Below are positions 7,805-16,488 of a stretch of DNA of 64,000 nucleotides, piece after piece. Each line of letters begins with the position of its first letter. The stretch's first letter is position 1. Both the position numbers and the translations under genes were made by a program. This DNA comes from Pseudomonas versuta (lineage in GTDB: Bacteria; Pseudomonadota; Gammaproteobacteria; Pseudomonadales; Pseudomonadaceae). The DNA lies in the NCBI RefSeq assembly GCF_001294575.1, contig NZ_CP012676.1:744001-808000 (forward strand), written 5' to 3'. The notes beneath the pieces are model-generated. The model saw nothing but the letters and a program-made list of their open reading frames with translations. It was not told where the DNA came from and searched no databases.

Positions 7805-8101
7805 TCAGACCGCGATGTCATTCAAGCCGCAGTATTCTTCCCAGCTCATGTCCAGGGCTTCGGCTACTTCTTGATGAACTTCAAGGCGCATGGCTTCGAG
7901 TTCCTCTGGCGAGCGGGCGATCAGTTGCAGCGCCAGTTCCCAGGCTTCGATTCCCTGATCGTCGGCAGCGCTCTCAAATGCCCAGAGAATTTGTTGCTGT
8001 CGGTCTTCGGCGCTCAGTTCTTTCATCTCTTCGAGCAGCTCGGGGTGCGCCTTGATAAAAGTGTCCAGGGCCAGTTCGTTACGGGATTCTTTAGGGATCA
8101 T
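7805..8101 (-). CDS. Conserved hypothetical acidic helical protein
   Basis: 98 residues, strongly acidic and helical, without signal peptide or membrane segment. The order is ELALDTFIKAHPELLEEMKEL, AEDRQQQILWAFESAADDQG, then EAWELALQLIARSPEELEA and a final EVAEALDMSWEEYCGLN. It reads as a compact four-helix protein and has the codon use of its neighbours, so I take it as real. No function is recognised. Only a weak GAG-type ribosome-binding site precedes the ATG. Confidence 0.65.
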   Translation of the reverse strand: MIPKESRNELALDTFIKAHPELLEEMKELSAEDRQQQILWAFESAADDQGIEAWELALQLIARSPEELEAMRLEVHQEVAEALDMSWEEYCGLNDIAV

Positions 8102-8123
8102 GCGGCGTCTCGAAGCAATAAGA

Positions 8124-8143
8124 CGGCCCGCATGGGCGGGCCG
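8124..8143 (-). terminator. Terminator-like hairpin after the MFS gene
   Basis: A perfect 8-bp GC stem (8124-8131 with 8136-8143) with loop ATGG. Read on the minus strand it lies 62 bases past the MFS stop and is followed by TCTTATTGCTT, a broken T run. Confidence 0.6.
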
Positions 8144-8205
8144 CTTTCAGGTGGGATACGCATCCTAGCGAGTTCACCCAGTGATGAAAAGTGCTGCACC
8201 CACGC

Positions 8206-9408
8206 TTAAGCGACGGGCTGCAGCCTGCTTTCCTGCTGCAAGGCATATCCCCACACCGCCAGTGCCAGAGTCGCAACCACTGCACCGACAACCACGATCC
8301 CGCTCCAGCCATAGACCGGATAGGTCTGCGCGCCCACCAGCGAGCCCAGTGCCCCGCCAATGAAATAACAGGTGATGTAACCGGCGTTCAGGCGATTGCG
8401 GGCTGCCGGACGGACTTTAAACACTGCGTTCTGATTACTCACGTGCACCAGTTGCACGGCAAAATCGAGCACCAGAACGCCGATCAACAATGCAATCAAT
8501 GAGTGGCCGGCGAACGCCATGGGCAACCAGCATGCGAGCAGGGCCAGCAGGCCGACGGTGGTTGCCAGTTGGCCTTTGCCGCGATCAGCCATGCGTCCGG
8601 CCCAGTTTGCGGCGATAGCTCCTACGGCACCCGCCAGGCCGAACAGGCCGATGATCGCGTCGGAGTAGCTGTAAGGCGGTACGGCCAGCAGAAAAGCCAA
8701 TGGCGTCCAGAACAGGGCGAACAGCGAGAATGTCAGCAGGCCCAGGATTGAGCGCAGACGCAGGACCGGTTCTTCGACAAACAGTTTGAACACCGACCCC
8801 AGCAATTTCGGGTAGCTCAGGCCGGCGCTCTGGTGATGGTTGGGCAGTGCGCAAAACAGGGCGATGGCGCTGACCGTCATCAGGGCGGCAGCCACCAGAT
8901 AGATGGTTCGCCAGTCACCTGCCGAAGACAGCGCGCCGGCGACCGTTCGGGCCAGCAAAATCCCCAGTAGCAGGCCACTCATCAACGTACCCACCACCCG
9001 GCCCCGGCTCTGCGGGTCCGTCAGGCTGGCAGCCATGGGCACCAGCACCTGGGCTGAAACCGAAAACAGGCCGGTCATCGCCGTGCCGACCAAAAGCCAG
9101 GGCAGGGACGGTGAGAATGCGCTTAGTAACAGGCCCAGGGCGCTGAGTACGGTCATGCTGACGATCAGTCGGCGTTGCTCGAACAGGTCGCCCAGTGGCA
9201 CCAGCAACACCAACCCGGCGCCGTAGCTCAATTGAGCGGTGATCACCACGGTTCCGGCGCTGCTCATGCTCAGGCCCAGTTCCTGGGCGATGGTATGCAG
9301 TAAGGGCTGGGCGTAATAATTGCTGGCGACGGCCAGGCCGGTGGCGGTCGCCATCAACAGAATCAGGGCAGTGCTTAAAGGTTTCGTAGCAGCAGTGGAA
9401 GCGGACAT
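8206..9408 (-). CDS. Major facilitator superfamily drug/metabolite exporter
   Basis: 400 residues from the ATG at 9408 (MSASTAATK), an alternative to two upstream starts at 9441 and 9426. About 12 membrane helices can be traced, in two halves of six around a basic loop near residue 195. The motif between helices 2 and 3 reads GDLFEQRRLI, close to the DHA1-type GxLaDrxGrr signature, and the paired loop in the second half reads GRMADRGKG. The SNYYAQPLL segment in helix 1 is typical of a YgaY-like DHA1 subgroup. The role is probably proton-driven efflux; the substrate is unknown. No neighbouring regulator is present. Confidence 0.85.
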   Translation of the reverse strand: MSASTAATKPLSTALILLMATATGLAVASNYYAQPLLHTIAQELGLSMSSAGTVVITAQLSYGAGLVLLVPLGDLFEQRRLIVSMTVLSALGLLLSAFSPSLPWLLVGTAMTGLFSVSAQVLVPMAASLTDPQSRGRVVGTLMSGLLLGILLARTVAGALSSAGDWRTIYLVAAALMTVSAIALFCALPNHHQSAGLSYPKLLGSVFKLFVEEPVLRLRSILGLLTFSLFALFWTPLAFLLAVPPYSYSDAIIGLFGLAGAVGAIAANWAGRMADRGKGQLATTVGLLALLACWLPMAFAGHSLIALLIGVLVLDFAVQLVHVSNQNAVFKVRPAARNRLNAGYITCYFIGGALGSLVGAQTYPVYGWSGIVVVGAVVATLALAVWGYALQQESRLQPVA

Positions 9409-9500
9409 TGACTGTCTCGTTGGCATGGGGAAGACGATCAAGTATCAGGACTGCCCGTCATGGATGTCACTGAATATGTCCGGAATTTTAATTTTTAAAC

Positions 9501-9538
9501 AACAAAGCCCCTCGCCATAACAGCGAGAGGCTTTGTTT
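9501..9538. terminator. Bidirectional terminator
   Basis: A 15-bp stem with one mismatch (9501-9515 with 9523-9537), 7-base loop CATAACA, AAC run on the left and GTTT run on the right. It lies directly downstream of the DUF883 gene on the minus strand. Confidence 0.85.
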
Positions 9539-9553
9539 GATTGCGCGCTGGAG

Positions 9554-9874
9554 TTAGTTGCGACGTCCCAGCAGCAGGCCAACCACCAGCCCGAAGCCGG
9601 CCGAGACGGCCACCGTCTGCCACGGGTGGCCACCGATGTAGTTTTCGGTGGCATCGACCACGGGCTTGGTGCGTTCACGCACGTTGCTCACCGAGTCGAG
9701 GGCCTGCTTGAGCTTGAGGCCCACCTGAGCGCGCAGGGTTTCGCCTTCTTCGCCGACCAGGGACGCACTGTCCTTGAGCAGCTTTTCAGATTCGGCAATC
9801 AATAGTTGCAGCTCGCTGAATGCTTGATCCTTGATTTGATCTTCAGCGGCTTGTACGGCATTTTTTCGAGCCAT
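9554..9874 (-). CDS. DUF883 (ElaB/YqjD-like) ribosome-associated inner membrane protein
   Basis: 106 residues. The first 75 form a charged amphipathic helix (FSELQLLIAESEKLLKDSASL, then LRAQVGLKLKQALDSV), followed by YIGGHPWQTVAVSAGFGLVVGLLLGRRN, the single C-terminal membrane helix with the Gly-rich, Arg-ending tail of the ElaB/YqjD/YgaM family. In E. coli these tail-anchored proteins bind ribosomes in stationary phase. AAGGAG lies 8 bases before the ATG. A second member of the family lies at 38295-38609 in a yqjDEK-like operon; this one stands alone. Confidence 0.88.
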   Translation of the reverse strand: MARKNAVQAAEDQIKDQAFSELQLLIAESEKLLKDSASLVGEEGETLRAQVGLKLKQALDSVSNVRERTKPVVDATENYIGGHPWQTVAVSAGFGLVVGLLLGRRN

Positions 9875-10053
9875 TGCGATACTCCTTGCAGGTGAAAAGG
9901 GGAGATGAGTAATGGAGTCAACCCAATGCTAAAAAGTTGCATCTGTTTTGGGGCCGATTGTGCTTCTGAGGTGAGAGCGTAGTCAAAAACCGGACTAAGA
10001 CACTTCTTTCGACGGTGTAAGATGTCTTCTAATTTACGCCGCAGGAAATTCCT

Positions 10054-10305
10054 ATGAGCTTCAATCTCGCCAACAAACCCCTCGCTGAGCGTGCTGCGCT
10101 TGAAGATGAAAAGTCCCGTCTGTATGACCTTTGGCAGAGCAATCTGGGTAAAGCCAAAGGGGATGCTGCGCGTTTGTTCGGTGAGCGTGCCAAGCGCAAG
10201 GGCAAATGGGCGGAGTGGGTGCGTTCGGAGCTGGACGCAATGTCGCCTCCCGAATACGCCAACATGGTGCGCAGCGAAGTGAACCGCCTGATGGCCGCCA
10301 AGTAA
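10054..10305 (+). CDS. Conserved hypothetical small basic protein
   Basis: 83 residues, soluble, rich in Lys and Arg (KRKGKWAEWVRSELDAMSP). Two helices are likely, one at about 9-40 and one at about 62-83 (PEYANMVRSEVNRLMAAK). No known domain is recognised. CAGGAAA precedes the ATG. The reading frame keeps the GC-rich third positions of the neighbouring genes, which supports a real gene. Function unknown. Confidence 0.65.
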   Translation: MSFNLANKPLAERAALEDEKSRLYDLWQSNLGKAKGDAARLFGERAKRKGKWAEWVRSELDAMSPPEYANMVRSEVNRLMAAK

Positions 10306-10427
10306 CGCCCGGCCCGGCTTTTGATCCTGATCTACCGGCACCTCCGCTCGGCCACCCTGTGATGGGCATCCGCATCTCCCCCGGGTATCGAGTGGCAACA
10401 GTGATTTTGCCCAGCGCCCAGGGCTGC

Positions 10428-10904
10428 CTACTCGACCTCGCAGACAGTAAAGCCCTGTGCGACCCCGGCTATATTGATGAGCACTTCATCCTCCGGCTGC
10501 TTGCCCAGCAACGCCGCGCCCAGCGGCGAACGCGGGGTGATCACGGTCACGGTGTGCCCGTCATGGACAAGCTTGAGCCCCGCGGCATCCGGGGCGAGAA
10601 ATAACCATTGCCCGCTCCCGGCTTCCAGATGGACCAGTGCCCCCACTTGAATGCCGTGCGCGGGGTCGAAGGGCGCGAGGGTCATCGCCTGACAGTTTTT
10701 CAGCGCCTGGCGGATTTCCTCAACCCGGCGTGCCTGGCCTGTGGCCAGATAGGACGCCTCAAGCCCGAGGGTGTCGTACTTGTTCTCGGCGATGTTTTCG
10801 GCGTGGGTGGCCGCTTCATAGGCGGTTTGTGCTGCCCGCTGGAGCACATCCAGATCGATTGCGAGCTTTTCCAGCATCAACAGGTACACAGCGTTCTTGT
10901 TCAT
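10428..10904 (-). CDS. GreA/GreB-family transcription factor
   Basis: 158 residues from the ATG at 10904 (MNKNAVYLLMLEKL). Residues 1-75 are helical and could form the coiled coil that enters the RNA polymerase secondary channel. Residues 90-158 resemble the GreA/B C-terminal domain: QVGALVHLEAGSGQWLFLAP, TVITPRSPLGAALLGKQPEDEV. The PLGAALLGK motif, the GreA/B equivalent of SPLGRALLGK, is well kept. The length equals GreA. The acidic pair at the coiled-coil tip is not obvious, so cleavage activity is uncertain. It is divergent from earP. Confidence 0.75.
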   Translation of the reverse strand: MNKNAVYLLMLEKLAIDLDVLQRAAQTAYEAATHAENIAENKYDTLGLEASYLATGQARRVEEIRQALKNCQAMTLAPFDPAHGIQVGALVHLEAGSGQWLFLAPDAAGLKLVHDGHTVTVITPRSPLGAALLGKQPEDEVLINIAGVAQGFTVCEVE

Positions 10905-11040
10905 AGGTCGGGGGTTTTCAACGTGGGCATGACGGCAATCGGCGATTGTCGCACGAGTGCCCGGCAGATTAATCCGCCTGAAGCCTTCTGTACGCACTGA
11001 ATAATGCGGACAATCAGCCCTTTGAATGTAGGAGCCCGGA

Positions 11041-12174
11041 ATGAAAGCCTCCTGGGATATTTTTTGCAGTGTGGTCGATAACTACGGCGACATTGGTGTG
11101 ACCTGGCGCCTGGCCAGGCAATTGGTCGCCGAGCATCAGCAGACCGTGCGTTTGTGGGTCGATGATTTGCAGGCCTTCGTGCCGTTGTGCCCGGAGGCCG
11201 ATGCTTCGGCGGCGCAACAAGTGCAGCAGGGAGTCGAGGTGCGTCAGTGGCCTGTGCAGTGGCAATCGGTGGACGTCGCCGATGTGGTGGTGGAGGCCTT
11301 CGCCTGCAAGCTGCCAGAGGGCTATTTGCAGGCCATGAAGGCGCGCCCTAGGCCTGCGTTGTGGATCAATCTGGAGTATTTGAGCGCCGAAGACTGGGTC
11401 AGTGGCTGTCACGGTTTGCCTTCCATGCGTGCGGACGGCCTGAAACGGATGTTCTTTTTTCCGGGCTTTGGTCAAGGCACTGGGGGGCTGTTGCGTGAAG
11501 CTGATTTGCTCGCCCGTTGGCGTGCCTTTGAGCAAGATCCCCAGGCCAGGCTGGCGTTTTTGCAGGGGCTGGGGGTGTTTCCTAAAAGTAACGCCCGGCT
11601 TGTTTCGTTGTTCGCCTATGAAAATTCAGGGTTGGCCAGCTGGCTGGACGCCATGGCCGCGGGCAGTGTGCCGACCCATCTGCTGGTGCCCCAGGGGCGA
11701 ATCATGGGCGACTTGCTGCGCTGGCTCGAGGTCAATGAGCTTGTGCCCGGTCAGGTCGAGCAGCGGGGAGCCTTGAGCATCCAGGCCTTGCCGTTCGTGC
11801 GCCAACAGGATTACGACTACCTGTTATGGAGTTGTGACTTCAACGCGGTGCGCGGCGAAGACTCGTTTGTGCGGGCCCAGTGGGCCGGGCGGCCGCTGCT
11901 TTGGCACATCTATGAGCAGGAAGAAGACGCGCACTGGGTCAAACTCAATGCGTTCCTGGCTCTGTATGTAAAAGGTCTTTCTGCGCCCGCTGCTCGTGCA
12001 TTTACCGGCTTGTGGCATGCCTGGAATGCCGGGTCAGATATGGCGCAAAGCTGGAATTTGCTGCTTGAACACTGGCCCGAGATCACTGCGCACGCTGAGC
12101 AGTGGTGTCTGGAACAGTCATTGCAGGCAGATCTTGCGCAAGCGCTAGTACTGTTTTATAGAAATTGGATATGA
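11041..12174 (+). CDS. earP: EF-P arginine rhamnosyltransferase EarP
   Basis: 377 residues, a GT-B glycosyltransferase that transfers rhamnose from dTDP-L-rhamnose to arginine 32 of elongation factor P. The N-terminus reads CSVVDNYGDIGVTWRLARQL, with Asp13 and Asp17 that are invariant in EarP, and the C-terminal nucleotide-sugar site has RGEDSFVRAQWAGRPLLWHIY. Length matches the family. It lies directly upstream of efp, its only known substrate (49 bases between). The efp promoter appears to lie within its last codons, so efp can be made independently. Confidence 0.95.
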   Translation: MKASWDIFCSVVDNYGDIGVTWRLARQLVAEHQQTVRLWVDDLQAFVPLCPEADASAAQQVQQGVEVRQWPVQWQSVDVADVVVEAFACKLPEGYLQAMKARPRPALWINLEYLSAEDWVSGCHGLPSMRADGLKRMFFFPGFGQGTGGLLREADLLARWRAFEQDPQARLAFLQGLGVFPKSNARLVSLFAYENSGLASWLDAMAAGSVPTHLLVPQGRIMGDLLRWLEVNELVPGQVEQRGALSIQALPFVRQQDYDYLLWSCDFNAVRGEDSFVRAQWAGRPLLWHIYEQEEDAHWVKLNAFLALYVKGLSAPAARAFTGLWHAWNAGSDMAQSWNLLLEHWPEITAHAEQWCLEQSLQADLAQALVLFYRNWI

Positions 12175-12175
12175 T
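12134..12175 (+). promoter_or_regulatory. Possible efp promoter inside the end of earP
   Basis: TTGCGC at 12134-12139 and TATAGA at 12157-12162 have 17-base spacing; a second -10-like TATGAT lies at 12170-12175. It is supported by position only. Confidence 0.4.
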
Positions 12176-12223
12176 ACGCGGCCTAGATTTTTGTAAATCT
12201 CATTCCAAATTCGGATACTCGCA

Positions 12224-12796
12224 ATGAAAACTGGTAAAGAGCTTAAACCCGGTACAGTCATCAAGCTCGAAAACGACCCTTGGTTGGTTCAAAAAGCTGA
12301 ATTCACCAAGTCCGGTCGTAACAGCGCAATCATGAAGACCAAGCTGAAAAACCTGCTGACTGGCTACAAGACTGAAATCGTATACAGCGCTGACGACAAG
12401 CTCGAAGACGTGATCCTGGATCGCAAAGAAGCGACCCTGTCCTTCATCAGCGGCGACACCTACACGTTCATGGACACCACTGACTACACCATGTACGAGC
12501 TGAACGCTGAAGACATCGAAGCCGTTCTGCCGTTCATCGAAGAAGGCATGACCGACGTTTGCGAAGCGATCTTCTTCGAAGAGCGTCTGGTTTCCGTAGA
12601 GCTGCCGACCACTATCGTGCGTCAGGTTGACTACACCGAAGGTTCCGCTCGCGGCGACACTTCGGGCAAGGTGATGAAGCCTGCCAAACTGAAAAACGGT
12701 ACCGAGCTGAGCGTTGCAGATTTCGTTGAAATCGGCGACTGGATCGAGATCGACACCCGTGACGGTGGCTCCTACAAGGGCCGCGCCAAGGTTTAA
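12224..12796 (+). CDS. efp: Elongation factor P (rhamnosylation type)
   Basis: 190 residues in three beta-barrel domains: the N-terminal KOW-like domain (1-64), the OB domain (65-128) and the C-terminal domain closing with the [21 protein letters not shown] signature and KGRAKV. EF-P relieves ribosome stalling at proline runs by binding next to the P-site tRNA. The tip loop is TKSGRNSA with Arg32 rather than Lys34, meaning the EarP pathway of modification; earP lies just upstream. No epmA or epmB gene is in the window. A strong terminator follows. Confidence 0.97.
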   Translation: MKTGKELKPGTVIKLENDPWLVQKAEFTKSGRNSAIMKTKLKNLLTGYKTEIVYSADDKLEDVILDRKEATLSFISGDTYTFMDTTDYTMYELNAEDIEAVLPFIEEGMTDVCEAIFFEERLVSVELPTTIVRQVDYTEGSARGDTSGKVMKPAKLKNGTELSVADFVEIGDWIEIDTRDGGSYKGRAKV

Positions 12797-12817
12797 ACCT
12801 GGCGTCAATCGCACGAT

Positions 12818-12850
12818 GAAAAAGCCCGGCCGCAAGGTCGGGCTTTTTTT
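12818..12850 (+). terminator. Terminator after efp
   Basis: An 11-bp stem (12821-12831 with 12836-12846, one G:T pair), loop GCAA, followed by a run of T to 12851. A preceding A run is also present. Confidence 0.92.
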
Positions 12851-12931
12851 TGCCGGTCAAAAAGCCCCGGTTTAGAGCTTTGCCGCAGGCGGGGGACTGG
12901 TTAGCATGGGCGCTCATCAAGAGGTAGCGTA

Positions 12932-13684
12932 ATGCTGATCGATTTTGCAATGTACGCCGCCCTGGGCATCGCTCTGGGGGCGATGGGCGGGTTGTTCGGG
13001 ATTGGTGGCGGCCTGATTGCGATCCCTGTTTTGGGGTTGTGGTTCGGCCTGGATCAACAGATAGCGCAAGGCACGGCGTTGGTCATGTCGGTGCCCAATG
13101 TGTTTCTCGCGCTGTACCGCTACCACCAGCGCAATAAAATCGATCTGCGCCAGGCACTGCCACTGGTGCTGATGAGTTTTTGTTTCGCCTGGCTGGGCGC
13201 CGTGCTCGCCGTGGGTGTGGATGCGCGCAGCATTCGTTGGGGCTTTATCGCCTTTTTGCTGGCGATCGCTCTCTACAACCTGATCAAACTGTATAGCGCA
13301 CCTGCACGGCCGGTAGCCGGTTCACGCTATGGCTGGCCTTGGTTCGGCGTACTGGGGGCGGTAGCGGGTACTACGGGAGGACTGTTCGGTGTCGGCGGGG
13401 CCGTGGTGGCGGCGCCGGTATTGACCAGTGTCTTCGGCACTTCGCAAGTGGTGGCTCAGGGGCTGTCGCTAGCCCTGGCCGCACCCAGTACCGCGGTCAC
13501 TCTGTTGACCTACGCGGTGCATGGCGAGGTCAACTGGATCATGGGCTTGCCGATGGCTGTCGGTGGGCTGTTAAGCATCAGTTGGGGGGTCAAGGTCGCC
13601 CACGCCCTGCCAGAGCGCAGGCTGCGCGTTCTGTATTGTGCCTTTTTGCTGCTGTGTGCCGGGTTGCTGGCAATTAAAGCTTAA
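12932..13684 (+). CDS. TauE/SafE-family sulfite exporter-like permease
   Basis: 250 residues with about eight membrane helices. The two repeated family motifs are present: GAMGGLFGIGGGLIAIPVL near residue 17 and GTTGGLFGVGGAVVAAPVL near residue 147, each followed by an AxGTALV- or AQGLSLAL-type segment. The family moves sulfur-containing or other small organic anions; the substrate cannot be read from sequence. GAGGT precedes the ATG. The 3' end overlaps that of the convergent LysR gene by 11 bases, so the two messages are complementary at their ends. Confidence 0.88.
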   Translation: MLIDFAMYAALGIALGAMGGLFGIGGGLIAIPVLGLWFGLDQQIAQGTALVMSVPNVFLALYRYHQRNKIDLRQALPLVLMSFCFAWLGAVLAVGVDARSIRWGFIAFLLAIALYNLIKLYSAPARPVAGSRYGWPWFGVLGAVAGTTGGLFGVGGAVVAAPVLTSVFGTSQVVAQGLSLALAAPSTAVTLLTYAVHGEVNWIMGLPMAVGGLLSISWGVKVAHALPERRLRVLYCAFLLLCAGLLAIKA

Positions 13685-14531
13685 AGCCCTCGACGATGTA
13701 CTCGGCAAAGCACTCGATGATGGGCGAGGACGCGTTGTTGGGCTTGCGCAACAGCACAATGCTGGCGGAGGGCAATAGCGGCAGGTTTTCGGCCTCGCCA
13801 ATAATCCGCAAATCGGGGGTCAGAAGGCTTTGCAGTTGGGCCGTCACGGCCAGCCCGGTGCTGACCACGGCATTGATCGCCGCCAGGCTGGCGCTCGTAT
13901 AGGCGACCCGGTATTCGCGCTGCATGATATCCAGCGCATTGCAGGCCCAAGTCCGGCAAAAGCAGTCAGTGTTGAACATCGCCAGTGGCAAGGGCGTTTG
14001 TTCATGGGGCGAGAAGCCCTGGGCCACCATCCACACGAATCGCTCCTGACGTAAAACCTGGCCCATTTCAGAGCCGGGTTTGCGGGTCACGATGGTCAGG
14101 TCCAGATCATTTCGCTGTAGCAATTGCACCGACGGTTCGCAATGCACCTCGACGTTGATCAGCGGGTAATCCTGAGCAAACCGTGACAGCACACCGGGTA
14201 GAAAACGCATGACGTAATCATCCGGAGAACCGATTTTGACGGTACCCACCATGTGCGGCTGACGCAGGGTATTGAACACTTCACTGTGAAGTTTGAGGAT
14301 GCGCCGCGCATAGCCGAGCAACACATGTCCTTCGGGAGTAAGGCTGACATTGCGCCCGTCGCGCTGGAACAGTGCGCATTTGAGCACGTCATCTTCGAGC
14401 CGTTTCATCTGCATGCTGACGGCTGACTGCGTGCGGTTGACCACTTCGGCGGCGCGGGTAAAACCACCGTGATCGGCAATCGCGGCAAAGGTGCGCAGCA
14501 GGTCGGTATCGATGCTCGGAAATTCGGCCAT
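13674..14531 (-). CDS. LysR-family transcriptional regulator
   Basis: 285 residues. The helix-turn-helix is at about residues 8-66 (LLRTFAAIADHGGFTRAAEVV, RTQSAVSMQMKRLED), and the effector domain begins at about 95 (VKIGSPDDYVMRFLPGVLSRFA). The effector part (WMVAQGFSPHEQTPLPLAMF, FCRTWACNALD) resembles the group of IciA/HdfR-unrelated, GbpR-like regulators often seen in Pseudomonas, but no specific function can be assigned. It is convergent with the TauE/SafE permease and divergent from the DUF1127 gene 93 bases away, which is a possible target. Confidence 0.9.
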   Translation of the reverse strand: MAEFPSIDTDLLRTFAAIADHGGFTRAAEVVNRTQSAVSMQMKRLEDDVLKCALFQRDGRNVSLTPEGHVLLGYARRILKLHSEVFNTLRQPHMVGTVKIGSPDDYVMRFLPGVLSRFAQDYPLINVEVHCEPSVQLLQRNDLDLTIVTRKPGSEMGQVLRQERFVWMVAQGFSPHEQTPLPLAMFNTDCFCRTWACNALDIMQREYRVAYTSASLAAINAVVSTGLAVTAQLQSLLTPDLRIIGEAENLPLLPSASIVLLRKPNNASSPIIECFAEYIVEGFKL

Positions 14532-14624
14532 TGATCAATCTCGCAGATGTATCGCATAAGAAACATTCGTTGGATTGATCTTAAGCCCGGGCAGAAACTT
14601 GAGCCATCCCCACGGAGGTCTCAA

Positions 14625-14849
14625 ATGATGAAAGGTCAAAAAGGTTTTGTCCGGGTCGCCCGGGCAGTCAGTCAGAATTCCTGGGCACAACGCATGGCGG
14701 GTCAGATTGCCCGCTGGTACCAGCTGTCGCGCCAGAGGGCACATCTGCGACGGATCAGTGATGCGGGGCTTAAAGATCTGGGGCTGAGCAGGGCGGATAT
14801 CGAAACTGAAAGCCATCGGGCTTTTTGGGATGATCCGTTCAATAAATGA
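14625..14849 (+). CDS. DUF1127 small basic protein
   Basis: 74 residues from ATG 14625, with GGAGGT 9 bases upstream. The C-terminal half is the DUF1127 motif: RQRAHLRRISDAGLKDLGLSRADIE, followed by HRAFWDD. These short Arg-rich proteins take part in RNA turnover or phosphate and carbon control in alphaproteobacteria; in Pseudomonas the role is unknown. The gene is divergent from the LysR regulator at 13674-14531. Confidence 0.85.
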   Translation: MMKGQKGFVRVARAVSQNSWAQRMAGQIARWYQLSRQRAHLRRISDAGLKDLGLSRADIETESHRAFWDDPFNK

Positions 14850-14869
14850 GCAGGGTCGTGCAGGCACTG

Positions 14870-14962
14870 TCTTTGTGGGCGTTGGCTTGCCAGCGATGCA
14901 GTCGACGCGTCCTGTCTTGAAAGAGCGCTGATGCTATCGCCGGCAAGCCGGCTCCCACTGCT
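14870..14962. repeat. REP-like inverted pair
   Basis: GTGGGCGTTGGCTTGCCAGCGAT near 14875 and its near-complement ATCGCCGGCAAGCCGGCTCCCAC ending near 14959 form an inverted pair with about 45 bases between. The unit matches the common Pseudomonas REP core (GGGAGCCGGCTTGCCGGCGA). The left copy is degenerate. Confidence 0.75.
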
Positions 14963-14981
14963 TTTGCACAACTCAGGTGGG

Positions 14982-16328
14982 CTAGCGCTTGACCTGTTTC
15001 AGCGTCTCGGCAATCAAGAATGCCAGCTCCAGCGATTGATCGGCGTTCATCCGCGGGTCGCAGTGGGTGTGGTAGCGGTCCGACAAGCCATCTTCGGTGA
15101 TGGGCTTGGCGCCGCCGATGCACTCGGTGACATTTTGCCCGGTCATCTCGATATGAATCCCGCCGGCATAGCTGCCCTCGGCTTCGTGGACCTGGAAGAA
15201 CTGCTTCACTTCGCCAAGAATCTGCGCAAAGTCGCGGGTCTTGTAGCCGCTGCTGGCCTTGATGGTGTTGGCGTGCATCGGGTCGCAGCTCCACAGCACT
15301 TTCTTGCCTTCGCCTTCAACCGCACGGATCAGTTGTGGCAAATGGTCGCCTACCTTGTTGGCGCCCATGCGCACGATCAGGTTGAGGCGGCCCGGGTCGT
15401 TGTCAGGGTTGAGGATGTCGATCAGGCGCACCAGATCGTCGGTGTTCATGCTTGGACCGACCTTGACCCCGATCGGGTTGTTGACCCCGCGCAGGAACTC
15501 GACGTGGGCACCATCGAGCTGGCGCGTGCGGTCACCGATCCACAGCATGTGCGCCGAGCAATCGTAGTAGTCGTTGGTCAGGCTGTCGCGCCGCACGAAA
15601 GCTTCTTCGTAGTTCAGCAACAGTGCTTCGTGGGCAGTAAAGAAGCTGGTTTCGCGCAGTTGCGGCGAGCTGTCCATGCCACAGGCACGCATAAACGCCA
15701 GGGTTTCATCGATGCGGTTGGCCAGCTGGCTGTATTTTTCTGCCAGTGCGGAGTTGGCGATGAAGTCCAGGTTCCACTTATGGACCTGGTGCAGGTCGGC
15801 AAAGCCGCCCTGGGCAAAGGCGCGCAGCAGGTTCAGGGTGGCCGTGGACTGGTGATAGGACTGCAGCAGGCGCTCCGGGTCGGGTACACGGCTTTTTTCA
15901 TCAAAACCGATACCATTGACGATGTCACCGCGATAGGCCGGCAGGGTCACGCCATTGATGGTTTCATCATTGGCTGAGCGCGGCTTGGCGAATTGCCCGG
16001 CCATTCGCCCGACCTTGACCACCGGGCAGCCGGCAGCAAAGGTCATGACGATGGCCATTTGCAGCAGCACTTTGAAGGTGTCGCGAATCTTGGCAGCCGA
16101 AAACTCGGCAAAGCTTTCAGCGCAATCGCCACCCTGTAACAGAAACGCCCGACCCTCAGTGACCTCGGCAAACTGGCGCCGAAGCTCGCGAGCTTCACCG
16201 GCAAACACCAGTGGCGGATAGCTCGCCAGGCTTTGCTCTACGCGTAGCAGGTGAGCTGCGTCAGGGTAATGGGGTTGTTGCTGGATCGGCAGGGCGCGCC
16301 AGCTGTCAGGGCTCCAGGGTTGGCTCAT
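14982..16328 (-). CDS. Class II 3-deoxy-7-phosphoheptulonate (DAHP) synthase
   Basis: 448 residues from the ATG at 16328 ([13 protein letters not shown]), the family's usual start; the frame extends 11 codons further. It joins phosphoenolpyruvate and erythrose 4-phosphate in the first step of the shikimate pathway. Type II features are clear: [15 protein letters not shown] near residue 75, [46 protein letters not shown], then [12 protein letters not shown] and [18 protein letters not shown]. The metal-binding Cys is in GGDCAES and its partner His in CDPMHAN. The gene is monocistronic and is divergent from the spermidine-synthase-like gene. It is the long plant/Pseudomonas form, not AroF/G/H. 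Confidence 0.95.
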   Translation of the reverse strand: MSQPWSPDSWRALPIQQQPHYPDAAHLLRVEQSLASYPPLVFAGEARELRRQFAEVTEGRAFLLQGGDCAESFAEFSAAKIRDTFKVLLQMAIVMTFAAGCPVVKVGRMAGQFAKPRSANDETINGVTLPAYRGDIVNGIGFDEKSRVPDPERLLQSYHQSTATLNLLRAFAQGGFADLHQVHKWNLDFIANSALAEKYSQLANRIDETLAFMRACGMDSSPQLRETSFFTAHEALLLNYEEAFVRRDSLTNDYYDCSAHMLWIGDRTRQLDGAHVEFLRGVNNPIGVKVGPSMNTDDLVRLIDILNPDNDPGRLNLIVRMGANKVGDHLPQLIRAVEGEGKKVLWSCDPMHANTIKASSGYKTRDFAQILGEVKQFFQVHEAEGSYAGGIHIEMTGQNVTECIGGAKPITEDGLSDRYHTHCDPRMNADQSLELAFLIAETLKQVKR

Positions 16329-16488
16329 TGCAGACTCTAGTATGGGAAGGGGATGGCGCATGTTAGCAGCAATTAGTGCGTGACCTGTTGCGTCGCAATG
16401 GCCGACAATCGGCGCTTTCTGCTCGGCGCCGAGTGGTTGTTTTTTAGAGCGTTGCCCGGGGTGTGCCGGGGCGCGGCAAGGAGAGGAA

